DNA of 11,390 bases from Thermoleophilaceae bacterium (GCA_013695855.1 JACCZR010000150.1:1-11390), one strand, 5' to 3'. Shown: positions 1-6,978, counted from the stretch's first letter. The notes: a model not told the origin generated them from the letters alone. Numbers and translations are program-made.

Positions 1-153
1 GGGCACACCAGCGCACCGCCGCCGCCGCCGCGGCAGCGCTCTTCCGGGGCCGCCGGAGAGGCCGTCCGCCTGGCCGGCGGCGCGGCGGGGACGGCTTTCG
101 GCGTCGCATCCGGAGTGACGCGCGGGATCCTGCGCAGGCTGCCTCGACCCTGA
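1..153 (+). CDS. C-terminal end of an Ala/Gly-rich protein (partial, unknown)
   Basis: The first frame of the window is open from base 1 to a TGA at 151-153, giving the last 50 residues of a protein whose start lies outside. A (CCG)5 run at 16-30 encodes five prolines. It is followed by a Gly/Ala/Val segment with small residues at regular spacing (GGAAGTAFGVASG), which resembles a glycine-zipper helix, and then a basic tail (RGILRRLPRP). The stop is 11 bases before the YihY start on the same strand, so the two genes may be co-transcribed. I do not recognise the family. The high GC of the region makes chance open frames common, so the call rests on the helix-like composition and the tight spacing. 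Confidence 0.4.
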   Translation, partial: GHTSAPPPPPRQRSSGAAGEAVRLAGGAAGTAFGVASGVTRGILRRLPRP

Positions 154-164
154 CGCCAACCGAC

Positions 165-1007
165 GTGGACGCCCCCGCGAGCCGGCGAAGGGTCGGCGTC
201 GAGCTCCTGCGCAAGGTCAACGACGACGGCCTCACCGGGCTGTCGGGGATGGTCGCGTACAACCTTCTGCTCTCGATCTTCCCGCTGGCGCTGCTCGCCC
301 TGTTCATCACCGGGCGGGTACTCCAGGAGCCCGACCTCGAGCAAAGCGTCCTGGCCGACCTCCGCCAGCTTTTTCCCACCGCCACCGACAGCACCCTGAC
401 CGACGCGCTGGAGCGGGTGCGCGGGACCTCCACCAGCTTCGGTGTGATCGCGCTGGTGACCAGCATCTACGTCAGCTCGACGTTCTGGGGGGCGCTGGAC
501 ACGGCGTTCTGCCGCATCTATCACCTCCCCTGCCGCGGGTGGCTGCGCCAGAAGCGCTTCGCTCTCGGAATGTTGGTCGTCGTACTCCTCTTCATGGCGG
601 CCACGGTGCTGGTGCCCACGGTCCAGAGCCTGCTCGTCTCAGGCGCCGAGGACCTGCCGCTCGGGCTCTCCGAGATCCCTGGCCTGCTCTACGCGGGGAC
701 GCTCATGGCCGGATTGGCCCTGCTGTTCGGAATCCTCTGCCTCGTCTACTGGACGGTGCCCAACGAGCGGATGCCCTGGCGGGCGGTGTGGCCGGGGGCT
801 CTGGCCGCAACGCTGACCATCGGCCTCGTCGACTACGCCTTCCCGGCGTACCTCTCGAACGTGTCCACCATCGGCCAGTTCGGGACCACCTTCGTCTTCG
901 TGCTCATCGTTCTGCTGTGGTTCTACGCGCTGGCGATGATCATCCTCCTGGGCGCAGTGCTGAACGCCTATCGCGCTAACCCGTCGGGGGGAACAGAGGA
1001 ACCCTGA
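165..1007 (+). CDS. YihY/BrkB family integral membrane protein
   Basis: This 280-residue protein matches the YihY/virulence factor BrkB family of inner-membrane proteins, whose molecular role is poorly defined (the old link to RNase BN was wrong). Six hydrophobic segments are visible at about residues 29-50, 91-110, 133-155, 176-197, 209-230 and 241-266. The family signature 'AYNLLLSIFPLALLAL' lies in the first helix, and the last helix carries the typical 'LLWFYALAMIILLGAVLNA'. The TVPN at about 197-200, just after helix 4, also fits the family. Length is normal. The GTG start at 165 is chosen because it is the first start after the upstream stop and leaves a short basic N-terminus; no clear Shine-Dalgarno is present. 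The response regulator follows within about 20 bases, so an operon is likely. Confidence 0.88.
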   Translation: MDAPASRRRVGVELLRKVNDDGLTGLSGMVAYNLLLSIFPLALLALFITGRVLQEPDLEQSVLADLRQLFPTATDSTLTDALERVRGTSTSFGVIALVTSIYVSSTFWGALDTAFCRIYHLPCRGWLRQKRFALGMLVVVLLFMAATVLVPTVQSLLVSGAEDLPLGLSEIPGLLYAGTLMAGLALLFGILCLVYWTVPNERMPWRAVWPGALAATLTIGLVDYAFPAYLSNVSTIGQFGTTFVFVLIVLLWFYALAMIILLGAVLNAYRANPSGGTEEP

Positions 1008-1029
1008 TTGGGGTATGCTGCGCGCAGCG

Positions 1030-1635
1030 ATGCTGATCGTTGTCGTCGACGAGCATCCCGTCGTACGGGCCGGGGTGAGGGCCCTCCTCGAGCGGCGCAT
1101 GCGGGGTGCCACGGTGAGCGATGCCGAGACGGTCGACGCGGCGCTGGAGGCGACCACCGACGGCGGGCCCGACGTGATCGTGGTCGACCCCTGGCGTCCC
1201 GGCGTCGACGTGAAGCACACGGTGGCCGCGCTGCAGCAGCACTCCGCGGCGCCGATCGTGGTCTTCACCTCCGACGGCGGCGCGCGGCTGCTCAGCCAGG
1301 CACTCGACGCCGGAGTCAAGGGCTACGTCCGCAAGGACTCGCCGCCCGAGGACCTGGTGCGCGCGATCGAAGCAGCGTCGGCCGGGGACTTCTACGTCGA
1401 CCCGGGCCTGTCGTCGTCGCTCATGCTGGAGAACGGCGTGCGCAACCTCAGCGCGCGTCAGCGTGAGATCCTGCAGATGCTGGCCGACGGCATGCAGACC
1501 GAGGCGGTGGCCGGCCGGCTGGGCCTCTCCACCGAGACCGTCCGCACGCACACCAAGCGCATCCTGGCCAAGCTCGAGGCCTCCACGCGCACCGAAGCGG
1601 TGGCCATCGGCCTTCGTCACGGGCTGATCGACTAG
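1030..1635 (+). CDS. NarL/FixJ-type response regulator (REC + LuxR HTH)
   Basis: This is a cytoplasmic DNA-binding response regulator of about 201 residues. The receiver domain (about 1-115) has the acidic pair D7-E8, the phospho-acceptor D53 in 'VIVVDPWRPG', the switch threonine T80 in 'VVFTSDG' and the conserved lysine K102 in 'GYVRKD', so it should be phosphorylatable. The C-terminal LuxR/GerE helix-turn-helix (about 137-201) reads 'LSARQREILQMLADG' then 'STETVRTHTKRILAKL'. I chose ATG 1030, which puts the first beta strand at the N-terminus as is usual; an in-frame ATG at 1015 would add five residues. No histidine kinase is encoded in the window, so its partner and target genes are unknown. 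It lies directly behind the YihY gene. Confidence 0.9.
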   Translation: MLIVVVDEHPVVRAGVRALLERRMRGATVSDAETVDAALEATTDGGPDVIVVDPWRPGVDVKHTVAALQQHSAAPIVVFTSDGGARLLSQALDAGVKGYVRKDSPPEDLVRAIEAASAGDFYVDPGLSSSLMLENGVRNLSARQREILQMLADGMQTEAVAGRLGLSTETVRTHTKRILAKLEASTRTEAVAIGLRHGLID

Positions 1636-1645
1636 GACATCCCGG

Positions 1646-1661
1646 CCCCCGCGCGCGGGGG
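1646..1661 (+). terminator. GC palindrome after the response regulator, weak terminator candidate
   Basis: CCCCCGCGCGCGGGGG is a perfect 16-base palindrome beginning 10 bases after the response-regulator stop. It could form a short, very stable hairpin, but no T-tract follows, so it is not a classical intrinsic terminator. The 118 bases from here to the moeA start show no strong promoter. Confidence 0.3.
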
Positions 1662-1779
1662 TCTCGGCGTCGGCGTTCCACACGCGCGGCGGACGTTGCG
1701 CGCACAGGTCGGCGAGCGTGAGCGTGCCGAAGCGCCGCAGGGCCAACAATGGGCGCGGCATGGCTGGGATGATGGCCAG

Positions 1780-2967
1780 GTGGGCGATCTCATCTTCCCC
1801 GACGAGGCGCGACGCTCGATCCTGGCCGCCGTCGCCGAGCTGGAGACCGAGGAGGTCGCCCTGGCGGCCGGGCTGGGACGGGTGCTGGCCGAGACAGTGC
1901 AGAGCCCGCTCGACGTGCCCCCCTTCGACAGCTCGGCGATGGACGGCTTCGCCGTGGTGGCCGGAGCGGAGAACGAGCTCGAGGTGCGCGGCGAATCGCG
2001 CGCGGGGCACCCCTCCTCCGAGGCGGTGCGGCCCGGCTTTGCCGTGCGGATCTCCACCGGCGCCCCGATCCCCGACGGGGCGGACGCAGTGGTGGCGGTC
2101 GAGCGCACCGAGAGCGCGGGCGACGACCGGGTGCGGGTGGGTCGATCCGAGGTCGGCGCAAACGTGCGCCGCGCGGGCGACGACCTGCGCCGCGGGCAGC
2201 TCGTGATGGCGCCCGGGACCGAGCTCGGGCCGGCCGAGCTCGGGGTGCTGGCCTCTCTTGGTCGCGACCGTGCGCTGTGCGCGCGCAGGCCGCGGCTCGC
2301 CCTGCTGGTGACCGGCGACGAGCTGGCGGAGCCCGGCGAGCCGCTTCAGGCCGGGCGCATCTACAGCTCGAACTCCTCCGCGCTGGCCGCCCAGGCCGAT
2401 CGGGCGGGGGCCCAGATCACCCTGCGCGCCAAGGTACCCGACGACCGCCAGGCCACCGAGGCGGCAGTCGCCGCCGCGCTCGAGAGCGCCGACGTGGTGC
2501 TGGTCTCCGGTGGCGTGTCGGTAGGCCCACACGACCACGTCAAGCCCGCTCTGCACGAGCTCGGCGTGCAGGAGAGCTTCTGGCGCGTGGCGCTGCGGCC
2601 GGGCAAGCCGACCTGGTTTGGCCGGCGGGGGAGCACGCTGGTGTTCGGCCTGCCGGGCAACCCGGTCTCGGCCATGGTGTGCTTCCAGCTGTTCGCCCGC
2701 CCCGCCCTGCGCGCGCTGCAGGGCGCGAGCCCCGACGCGGCCCGTACCACGGCGCGGCTGGCGGTATCCGTGACCCTCAGCCCAATCCGGCTCGAGGCCG
2801 TGCGCTGCCGCCTGCGCGCCACCGACGAGGGCCTCGAGGCAGAGCCGACCGGCGACCAGGGCTCACACCGTCTCTCATCCATGCTCGGCGCGGACTGCTT
2901 GGCGCTGGTGGGCCCCGGGGAGGGCGAGCTGGCGCTCGGAGACCGCGTGGAGGTCGAGCTTCTCTAG
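1780..2967 (+). CDS. moeA: MoeA, molybdopterin molybdenumtransferase
   Basis: MoeA inserts molybdate into adenylylated molybdopterin in the last step of basic molybdenum cofactor synthesis in the cytoplasm. From GTG 1780 the protein has 395 residues, normal for the family, and starts with the typical 'FPDEARRSILAAV'. Family motifs appear in order: 'PPFDSSAMDGFAV' (about 46-59, with the conserved Asp), 'GAPIPDGADAVV', 'TGDEL..PGEPLQAGRIYSSN', 'LVSGGVSVGPHD' and 'KPTWFG.....VFGLPGNPVS', then the C-terminal domain IV. An upstream in-frame TTG at 1696 would add 28 residues unlike MoeA N-termini, so I reject it. No other molybdenum cofactor genes or molybdoenzymes are in the window. The next gene starts 10 bases after the stop and is probably co-transcribed. 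Confidence 0.93.
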   Translation: MGDLIFPDEARRSILAAVAELETEEVALAAGLGRVLAETVQSPLDVPPFDSSAMDGFAVVAGAENELEVRGESRAGHPSSEAVRPGFAVRISTGAPIPDGADAVVAVERTESAGDDRVRVGRSEVGANVRRAGDDLRRGQLVMAPGTELGPAELGVLASLGRDRALCARRPRLALLVTGDELAEPGEPLQAGRIYSSNSSALAAQADRAGAQITLRAKVPDDRQATEAAVAAALESADVVLVSGGVSVGPHDHVKPALHELGVQESFWRVALRPGKPTWFGRRGSTLVFGLPGNPVSAMVCFQLFARPALRALQGASPDAARTTARLAVSVTLSPIRLEAVRCRLRATDEGLEAEPTGDQGSHRLSSMLGADCLALVGPGEGELALGDRVEVELL

Positions 2968-2977
2968 CCTCGCCGCC

Positions 2978-3676
2978 GTGAGGCAGAGGGATCCGCGCAG
3001 GCTGCTGGCCAACCGCCGCGACGCGCTCGCGCGCGTGAAGATCGTCCAGGTGCCCGAGTCCGGCCACTCCGAGGACGGCAGCGTCACCTCCAAGCAGACC
3101 GCCGAGGTCACGCTTCCGCGCTCGGAGCTCGACCGGATCTGGACCCCCGAGTACCTCGAGCGCCTGGCCCGGACCTACTGGCGCTTCCTGACGCGGGCCT
3201 CCCTGGGCGTCCTGCGGGTGCTCTACACCGAAGACGCGCGGGAGATCGCGCTCATCGGCCGTCCCTTCGTGCTCCTGCGCTTCCACAAGCCCGAGTACGA
3301 CGTCGAGGGCAACCGCGCCACGGTCACCTGGCCAATCGAGACAGGCGCGCTGGTGGCGCCGCAGGGCCGCGGCAAGGGCTTCCTGCGCATCAGCGTGCAG
3401 CGCGACCCCGCCACCGAGCGCGGCGACGAGATCACGGGCGAGGTCAGCTCCGAGGTGGCGAACTTCTACCCGACCATCGCCGGGAGCGGGAATTTCGCCC
3501 GCGTCGGCCGGGCCATCTACCGCGCCACCCAGCTGCGCATCCACATCATCGTCACGAACGCCTTCCTGCGCTCACTGGCGCGACTCGACCTCGAGGAGTC
3601 GGTGGTGGGAGCGCTGAAGGCGGGCGCCCGGGAAGACCGGGGAAAGGAGGCGGCCGGCGCCTCCAGCGGCGCCTAG
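2978..3676 (+). CDS. Uncharacterised soluble protein downstream of moeA
   Basis: This 232-residue protein starts at GTG 2978, 10 bases after the moeA stop. Codon use is normal for the window (strong GC at third positions), so it is a real gene. I do not recognise the family. It has no signal peptide and no membrane helices. The N-terminus is basic (RQRDPRRLLANRRDALARV), so the true start could lie somewhat later. The middle is rich in aromatic and basic residues ('YLERLARTYWRFL', 'FVLLRFHKPEYDVEG') with alternating beta-like stretches, and the last 20 residues look disordered (Gly, Ala, Glu, Lys). No catalytic motif stands out. Position suggests co-expression with moeA but gives no function. 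Its stop overlaps the stop of a minus-strand frame by four bases. Confidence 0.75.
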   Translation: MRQRDPRRLLANRRDALARVKIVQVPESGHSEDGSVTSKQTAEVTLPRSELDRIWTPEYLERLARTYWRFLTRASLGVLRVLYTEDAREIALIGRPFVLLRFHKPEYDVEGNRATVTWPIETGALVAPQGRGKGFLRISVQRDPATERGDEITGEVSSEVANFYPTIAGSGNFARVGRAIYRATQLRIHIIVTNAFLRSLARLDLEESVVGALKAGAREDRGKEAAGASSGA

Positions 3677-3921
3677 CCAGACCGATGGGCTGAGCTGGTC
3701 CGCGTACACGGACCTGGGGGGCACTCGTCGTGCTGTAGGTCGCCCCCCACGATTGCGACGCTGTCCCCCGCGTAGATGACCGCCGCGCATGCGTGGCAGA
3801 TACCGAGCGGCGTCCCCCTCGGCTTGAGCTGATCGGCGCGGGCGCGCAGGTGGGCCTCGACCTCCCCAGCGCGTTCAGAGGAGAGACGGCGGCGAGGACT
3901 GATCGGACGGACTCGAAACAG
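3673..3921 (-). CDS. Small CxxC-x18-HxxC (zinc-site-like) protein with apparent CTG start
   Basis: The minus-strand frame ending at TAG 3675-3673 encodes 82 residues if translation begins at CTG (3921-3919). That codon lies five bases after a consensus AAGGAG (plus-strand 3927-3932). No ATG, GTG or TTG occurs in this frame for at least 130 bases upstream. The protein has a charged helix-like stretch (about residues 12-33, 'SSERAGEVEAHLRARADQL'), then C42-x2-C45-x18-H64-x2-C67, the spacing of a half LIM or similar zinc finger, with 'VIYAGDSVAIVGGDLQHDEC' between and around the ligands. Third codon positions are about 85-90% G/C in the motif part, which supports coding. The family is unknown to me. 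It could instead be a gene remnant that lost its normal start. Confidence 0.5.
   Translation of the reverse strand: MFRVRPISPRRRLSSERAGEVEAHLRARADQLKPRGTPLGICHACAAVIYAGDSVAIVGGDLQHDECPPGPCTRTSSAHRSG
3697..3749 (+). terminator. Two adjacent perfect hairpins downstream of the moeA operon
   Basis: GGTCCG (3697-3702) pairs with CGGACC (3709-3714) across a 6-base loop. Directly abutting it, TGGGGGGC (3715-3722) pairs with GCCCCCCA (3742-3749) across a 19-base loop. Both stems are perfect. They lie 20 bases past the stop of the plus-strand operon and could end or stabilise its transcript. There is no T-tract. The same bases also encode the C-terminal part of the minus-strand zinc-site protein. Confidence 0.35.
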
Positions 3922-4249
3922 ATCGGCTCCTTGGCTTGTTGTGGAAGTGGACCCGTCGCCCGACGCGAAACCGTGCCCGGCTGTCAGTAGCGGCGAGTCT
4001 CGTGGCCCCCTGGATGCAAGAGCAGCCGTGTGTGAGCTGCTACTTGTGCCCCCCCAAGAGGGTGGAGGCTAGGCGCCGCATCGCCCCCCTGCAAGTGAAA
4101 GTTGAGGTTGACGCATAGCGGCGACTCTATGTGTTCGGCGCACTGAGCGCTGAGCGGCGGTTGCACCCCCGATCAGCGCCGTCCCTATGGTGCGCTGGGC
4201 GCAGGGTCCCGGCCCGCGGCGCCATGAGCCAGCAGACGAGGAGGGCACC
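3922..4249. other. Non-coding region between divergent genes
   Basis: About 330 bases separate the minus-strand zinc-site gene from the small ORF before mreB. The open frames here have poor composition and no family resemblance, so I see no gene. The stretch has somewhat lower GC patches (around 3915-3950 and 4085-4135). It must hold the promoters for both directions. TTGAGG/TTGACG elements at 4102-4113 have no well-spaced -10 on the plus strand. Confidence 0.5.
4161..4191 (+). promoter_or_regulatory. Candidate promoter for the small ORF-mreB unit
   Basis: TTGCAC (4161-4166) and TATGGT (4186-4191) stand 19 bases apart. TATGGT fits the actinobacterial TANNNT -10 pattern. A start site near 4198 would give a leader of about 50 bases before the GTG at 4250. 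The spacer is longer than the ideal 17, so confidence is limited. Confidence 0.35.
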
Positions 4250-4351
4250 GTGGGAGCACCAGCCAACAGCGGCCCGATGGCCTGGCTCGGCAGACGGAAG
4301 CACGAGCGACGGACCGAGACGAGCGACGGACCGAGACGAGGGGCGCGGTGA
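4250..4351 (+). CDS. 33-codon ORF translationally coupled to mreB
   Basis: A GTG at 4250 follows a strong ribosome site, GAGGAGGG (4239-4246 region), at good spacing. The frame encodes 33 residues beginning 'MGAPANSGPMAWLGRRKHER' and ends at TGA 4349-4351, which overlaps the mreB GTG (4348-4350) as GTGA. This is the classic arrangement for translational coupling. The ORF contains two copies of a 17-base repeat; deleting one copy would place this frame in register with mreB and turn it into an N-terminal extension. So it may be a leader peptide, a real small protein, or the displaced true N-terminus of MreB. 'MAWLGRR' is plausible as an MreB-type membrane-binding N-terminus. Confidence 0.5.
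   Translation: MGAPANSGPMAWLGRRKHERRTETSDGPRRGAR
4304..4337 (+). repeat. Perfect 17-bp tandem duplication just before mreB
   Basis: GAGCGACGGACCGAGAC occurs twice head to tail (4304-4320 and 4321-4337), followed by GAG as the start of a third copy. The unit length is not a multiple of three, so a change in copy number shifts the reading frame of the overlapping small ORF relative to mreB. The second repeat ends 10 bases before the mreB start codon, and the bases GAGGGG used as its ribosome site follow directly. Confidence 0.9.
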
Positions 4352-5403
4352 GCCCACAGCACTCGCGCCGACGCTGGCTCCTGCGCCCGGGCGCGCGCGA
4401 CCTGGCGATCGACCTGGGCACGGCCAACACGCTGGTCTTCGTGCGCGGTGAGGGCATCCTGGTCTCCGAGCCCTCCGTGGTCGCGGTGGACACAGACAGT
4501 GGCAGCGTGCACGCGGTGGGCGACGAGGCCCAGCGGATGATCGGCCGAACCCCGGCGTCGATAGCGGCGGTGCGGCCGCTGCGCCACGGCGTGATAGCCG
4601 ATTTCGAGGTCACCGAGCAGATGCTGCGCCACTTCATCGGGAGGGTGCAGAGCGGGCGCTTCACGCATCCGAGGGTGATCATGTGCGCTCCGTCGGGCAT
4701 CACCGATGTCGAGCAGCGCGCGCTCACCGAGGCCTGCTTGGCCGCGGGGGCGCGCTCCACCCACCTGATCGAGGAACCGCTGGCCGCCGCGATCGGCGCC
4801 GGTCTGGAGATCGACCAGCCGCGGGCCAATGCGGTGGTCGACGTGGGCGGCGGGACCAGCGAAGTGGCGGTGCTCTCGCTCGGGGCGATCGTCGCCTCGC
4901 GCTCGGTCAGGGTCGGGGGCTATGACTTCGACGAGGCCGTTGCGAGCTTCCTGCGCGAGCGCCACGGGCTGGCAATCGGCGAGCGAAGCGCCGAGCAGCT
5001 CAAGCGCCAGGTGGGCAGCGTGCGCCCGGACTCAAGCGAGGAGCGCGAGGCGGTGAGGGGCCGAGACCCGGTCACGGGGCTCCCCCGCGAGGTAGAGGTG
5101 ACCAGCGAGGAGCTGCGCGACGCCCTCGAGCCGCTCGTGGCCGACATCGTGGCGGCGGTCACCGGCACACTCGAGCAGACGCCGCCGGAGCTCGCCTCAG
5201 ACCTGACCGACCGGGGCCTGCTGCTGGCCGGCGGTGGCGGTCTGCTCAGGGGCTTCGCGGAGCGCCTCGAAGCCGAGACCCACCTTACGGTGCGCCTGGC
5301 CGAGGACCCGCTTGCCTGCGTGGCGCTGGGAGCCGGTCAGGCGCTCGAGGAGATTGAGGCGCTCGAGCGACGCGCCGGGCGTGGCTCGACGCGTCCGGGC
5401 TGA
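4348..5403 (+). CDS. mreB: MreB-type rod shape-determining actin homologue
   Basis: This 351-residue protein is a bacterial actin of the MreB/Mbl family, which forms membrane-bound filaments that guide lateral wall synthesis. The actin-fold motifs are in order: phosphate-1 'IDLGTANTLVF' (21-31), 'IMCAPSGITDVEQRAL' (111-126), 'LIEEPLAAAIGAGL' (140-153), phosphate-2 'VVDVGGGTSEVAVLS' (163-177), 'GYDFDEAV' (191-198), 'IGERSAEQLKRQVG' (210-223) and adenosine motif 'LLLAGGGGLLRGFAERL' (291-307). Length is normal. The GTG start has GAGGGG a few bases upstream and overlaps the small ORF stop. No mreC, mreD, rodA or pbp2 gene is next to it, so this may be a solitary or second copy. It converges with glpX, 29 bases away. 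Confidence 0.92.
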   Translation: MSPQHSRRRWLLRPGARDLAIDLGTANTLVFVRGEGILVSEPSVVAVDTDSGSVHAVGDEAQRMIGRTPASIAAVRPLRHGVIADFEVTEQMLRHFIGRVQSGRFTHPRVIMCAPSGITDVEQRALTEACLAAGARSTHLIEEPLAAAIGAGLEIDQPRANAVVDVGGGTSEVAVLSLGAIVASRSVRVGGYDFDEAVASFLRERHGLAIGERSAEQLKRQVGSVRPDSSEEREAVRGRDPVTGLPREVEVTSEELRDALEPLVADIVAAVTGTLEQTPPELASDLTDRGLLLAGGGGLLRGFAERLEAETHLTVRLAEDPLACVALGAGQALEEIEALERRAGRGSTRPG

Positions 5404-5420
5404 CATCAAAGAAGCAGCGT

Positions 5421-5430
5421 GCGCCGGCGC
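5421..5430. terminator. Small palindrome between convergent mreB and glpX
   Basis: GCGCCGGCGC is a perfect 10-base palindrome inside the 29-base gap between the two convergent stop codons. It is the only structured element there and could help end transcription from both sides, but the stem is short and there is no T-tract. Confidence 0.2.
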
Positions 5431-5432
5431 GG

Positions 5433-6428
5433 TCAGCCGAAGCGCTCGCCGATCATCGTGCGCAGCCTCTCGCGGTTGTGCTTGGCGCTCACCTTCCGCA
5501 CGGTTCCCGAGCGCGAGCGCATGCTCACCGACTCGGTGAAGGCCGCGTCACCGGCGAAGTGCACGCCCTCCAGCAGCTCCCCGTAGGTGACGCCGGTGGC
5601 CGAGAAGTAGACGTCCTCCCCCGAGACGAGGCGGTCGCGGTCGAGCACCTCCTCGAGGTCGTAGCCGGCGTCGAGGGCGGCCTGGCGCTCCTCGTCGCTG
5701 CCCGGCCACAGCCTACCCAGGATCTGGCCGCCAATGCACTGGATCGCCGCGGCCGCAAGCACCCCCTCGGGCGTACCGCCGATGCCGTAGAGCAGGTCCA
5801 CGTCGGAGTCCTCGGTCACCGCGGTCAGCGCCGCCGAGACGTCGCCGTGGGGGATCAGGCGGATGCGCGCACCGGCCTCTCGGATCTCCCGGATGGCGTC
5901 CTCGTGGCGCGAGCGGTCGAGGATGATCACCACGATGTCGCCCATGTCGACCCCCTTCTCGGAGGCCATGGCCCGAAGCGTCTCCGACAGCGGGCGATCG
6001 AGGTCGAGCAGGTGCGCGAGGTCGCGTGACGTGGCCATCTTCTCCATGTAGAAGCACGGCCCCGGGTCGAACATCGTGCCGCGCTCGGAGACAGCGATGG
6101 TGGCCAGCGCATTGGGCTGGCCATTGGCGCACAGCTCGGTGCCCTCGAGGGGATCGACGGCGACGTCGACCTGCGGACCCGAGCCGTCGCCCACCTGCTC
6201 GCCGTTGTAGAGCATGGGCGCCTCGTCCTTTTCGCCCTCGCCGATCACGACCACCCCGTCCATGGCCACACTGCCGAGCATCAGCCGCATGGCGTCCACC
6301 GCGGCGCCATCGGCCTCCTCCTTCTCGCCGCGACCGACCCAGCGCGAAGCGCCCAGCGCGGCGTACTCGGTGGCCCGCACCAGCTCGAGAGCGAGGTTGC
6401 GGTCGCGGCGGGGGGGTGCCTCGCTCAA
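5433..6428 (-). CDS. glpX: Class II fructose-1,6-bisphosphatase GlpX
   Basis: GlpX removes the 1-phosphate of fructose 1,6-bisphosphate in gluconeogenesis and is the main FBPase of many Actinobacteria. From TTG (6428-6426) the protein has 331 residues, normal for the family. Motifs: 'RWVGRGEKEEADGAAVDAMR' (29-48, metal-site D40), 'DGVVVIGEGEKDEAPMLYNG' (57-76, E64), 'DPLEGT' (92-97, D92 and E95) and 'LLYGIGGTPEGVLAAAA' (212-228). D40, E64, D92 and E95 sit seven positions after D33, E57, D85 and E88 of E. coli GlpX, as I recall them. The frame is open much further upstream, but that part is antisense overlap with the membrane protein gene. The TTG start overlaps that gene's TGA as TTGA, so the two are translationally coupled. 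Confidence 0.93.
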   Translation of the reverse strand: MSEAPPRRDRNLALELVRATEYAALGASRWVGRGEKEEADGAAVDAMRLMLGSVAMDGVVVIGEGEKDEAPMLYNGEQVGDGSGPQVDVAVDPLEGTELCANGQPNALATIAVSERGTMFDPGPCFYMEKMATSRDLAHLLDLDRPLSETLRAMASEKGVDMGDIVVIILDRSRHEDAIREIREAGARIRLIPHGDVSAALTAVTEDSDVDLLYGIGGTPEGVLAAAAIQCIGGQILGRLWPGSDEERQAALDAGYDLEEVLDRDRLVSGEDVYFSATGVTYGELLEGVHFAGDAAFTESVSMRSRSGTVRKVSAKHNRERLRTMIGERFG

Positions 6429-6925
6429 ATGACGCCCGGTGGCTTCTTCGCGTCGACGTAGGTGGCCTGGCGGATGAAGCCGCAGACCGCCATTCCCAGT
6501 GACGTGACTATCGCGAGCAGGTAGCCGTAGGTGAGACCGACCTCGATGTTCGGGTCCGGCTTGCCCAGGATGATCCCGTTGCAGATCACCAGGATGAAGG
6601 CGGTGATCCCCACGATCATCGTCACCTCGCCCGGCTTCCAGGTGAGCTTGTGGCCGCGAGCGACGATCCAGGCGAGCACGAACGGCGCGATGGCCATGGC
6701 GAGCAGCGCGTACTGCAGGATGCTGAAGGTCTCCCAGGCGGTGGCCTCGCTGTTGGGACCGGTGCCCGCCGAGTCGATCTTCGAGTTGGGGTTGTCGCTG
6801 GTGGTGAACCAGGGCACGAACAGGGAGAGGCCGAACACCAGCGCGGCCACCATCCCCGCGCCTTCGGCCATGGAGAGGCGAGCGAGGCTGAGGTAGCCCC
6901 CTGCCTTCTGTGCGCTCGCCTCCAC
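6425..6925 (-). CDS. Four-helix membrane protein coupled to glpX
   Basis: This 166-residue protein starts at GTG (6925-6923) and has four hydrophobic segments at about residues 22-41, 68-89, 100-120 and 129-151. The first loop (about 42-66, 'TTSDNPNSKIDS') is polar and probably outside; the other end is basic ('YVDAKKPPGVI'). There is no signal peptidase site and no motif I can assign, so the family is unknown to me. The stop codon shares four bases with the glpX start, which ties its expression to glpX. A GGGGGAGG sequence lies upstream of the start but rather far (about 15 bases); a later ATG at residue 19 would cut into the first helix region and is less likely. Confidence 0.75.
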   Translation of the reverse strand: MEASAQKAGGYLSLARLSMAEGAGMVAALVFGLSLFVPWFTTSDNPNSKIDSAGTGPNSEATAWETFSILQYALLAMAIAPFVLAWIVARGHKLTWKPGEVTMIVGITAFILVICNGIILGKPDPNIEVGLTYGYLLAIVTSLGMAVCGFIRQATYVDAKKPPGVI

Positions 6926-6978
6926 GGGGCAAACCTACACCTCCCCCACGGAGGGGTAAAGAGCCGGCGGGCCCCGGG

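Noticed and set aside
16..30. (CCG)5 run as a possible regulatory microsatellite
   Set aside because: It is in frame in the partial coding sequence and encodes a short proline run; five triplets are common in GC-rich coding DNA.
1696..1779. N-terminal extension of MoeA from TTG 1696
   Set aside because: The 28 extra residues are unlike MoeA N-termini, whereas GTG 1780 places the protein start where the family begins.
976..2556. Long minus-strand open frame (526 codons) antisense to the response regulator and moeA
   Set aside because: Its composition is a mirror of high-GC coding on the plus strand and it has no family motifs, while the plus frames show clear REC/LuxR and MoeA signatures.
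3793..3990. Plus-strand 65-codon frame
   Set aside because: It has weaker codon bias than the opposite strand, no motif, and is antisense to the CxxC-x18-HxxC frame.
3936..4166. Short frames on both strands in the gap before mreB
   Set aside because: Composition is unlike neighbouring genes and no ribosome site or family resemblance is seen.
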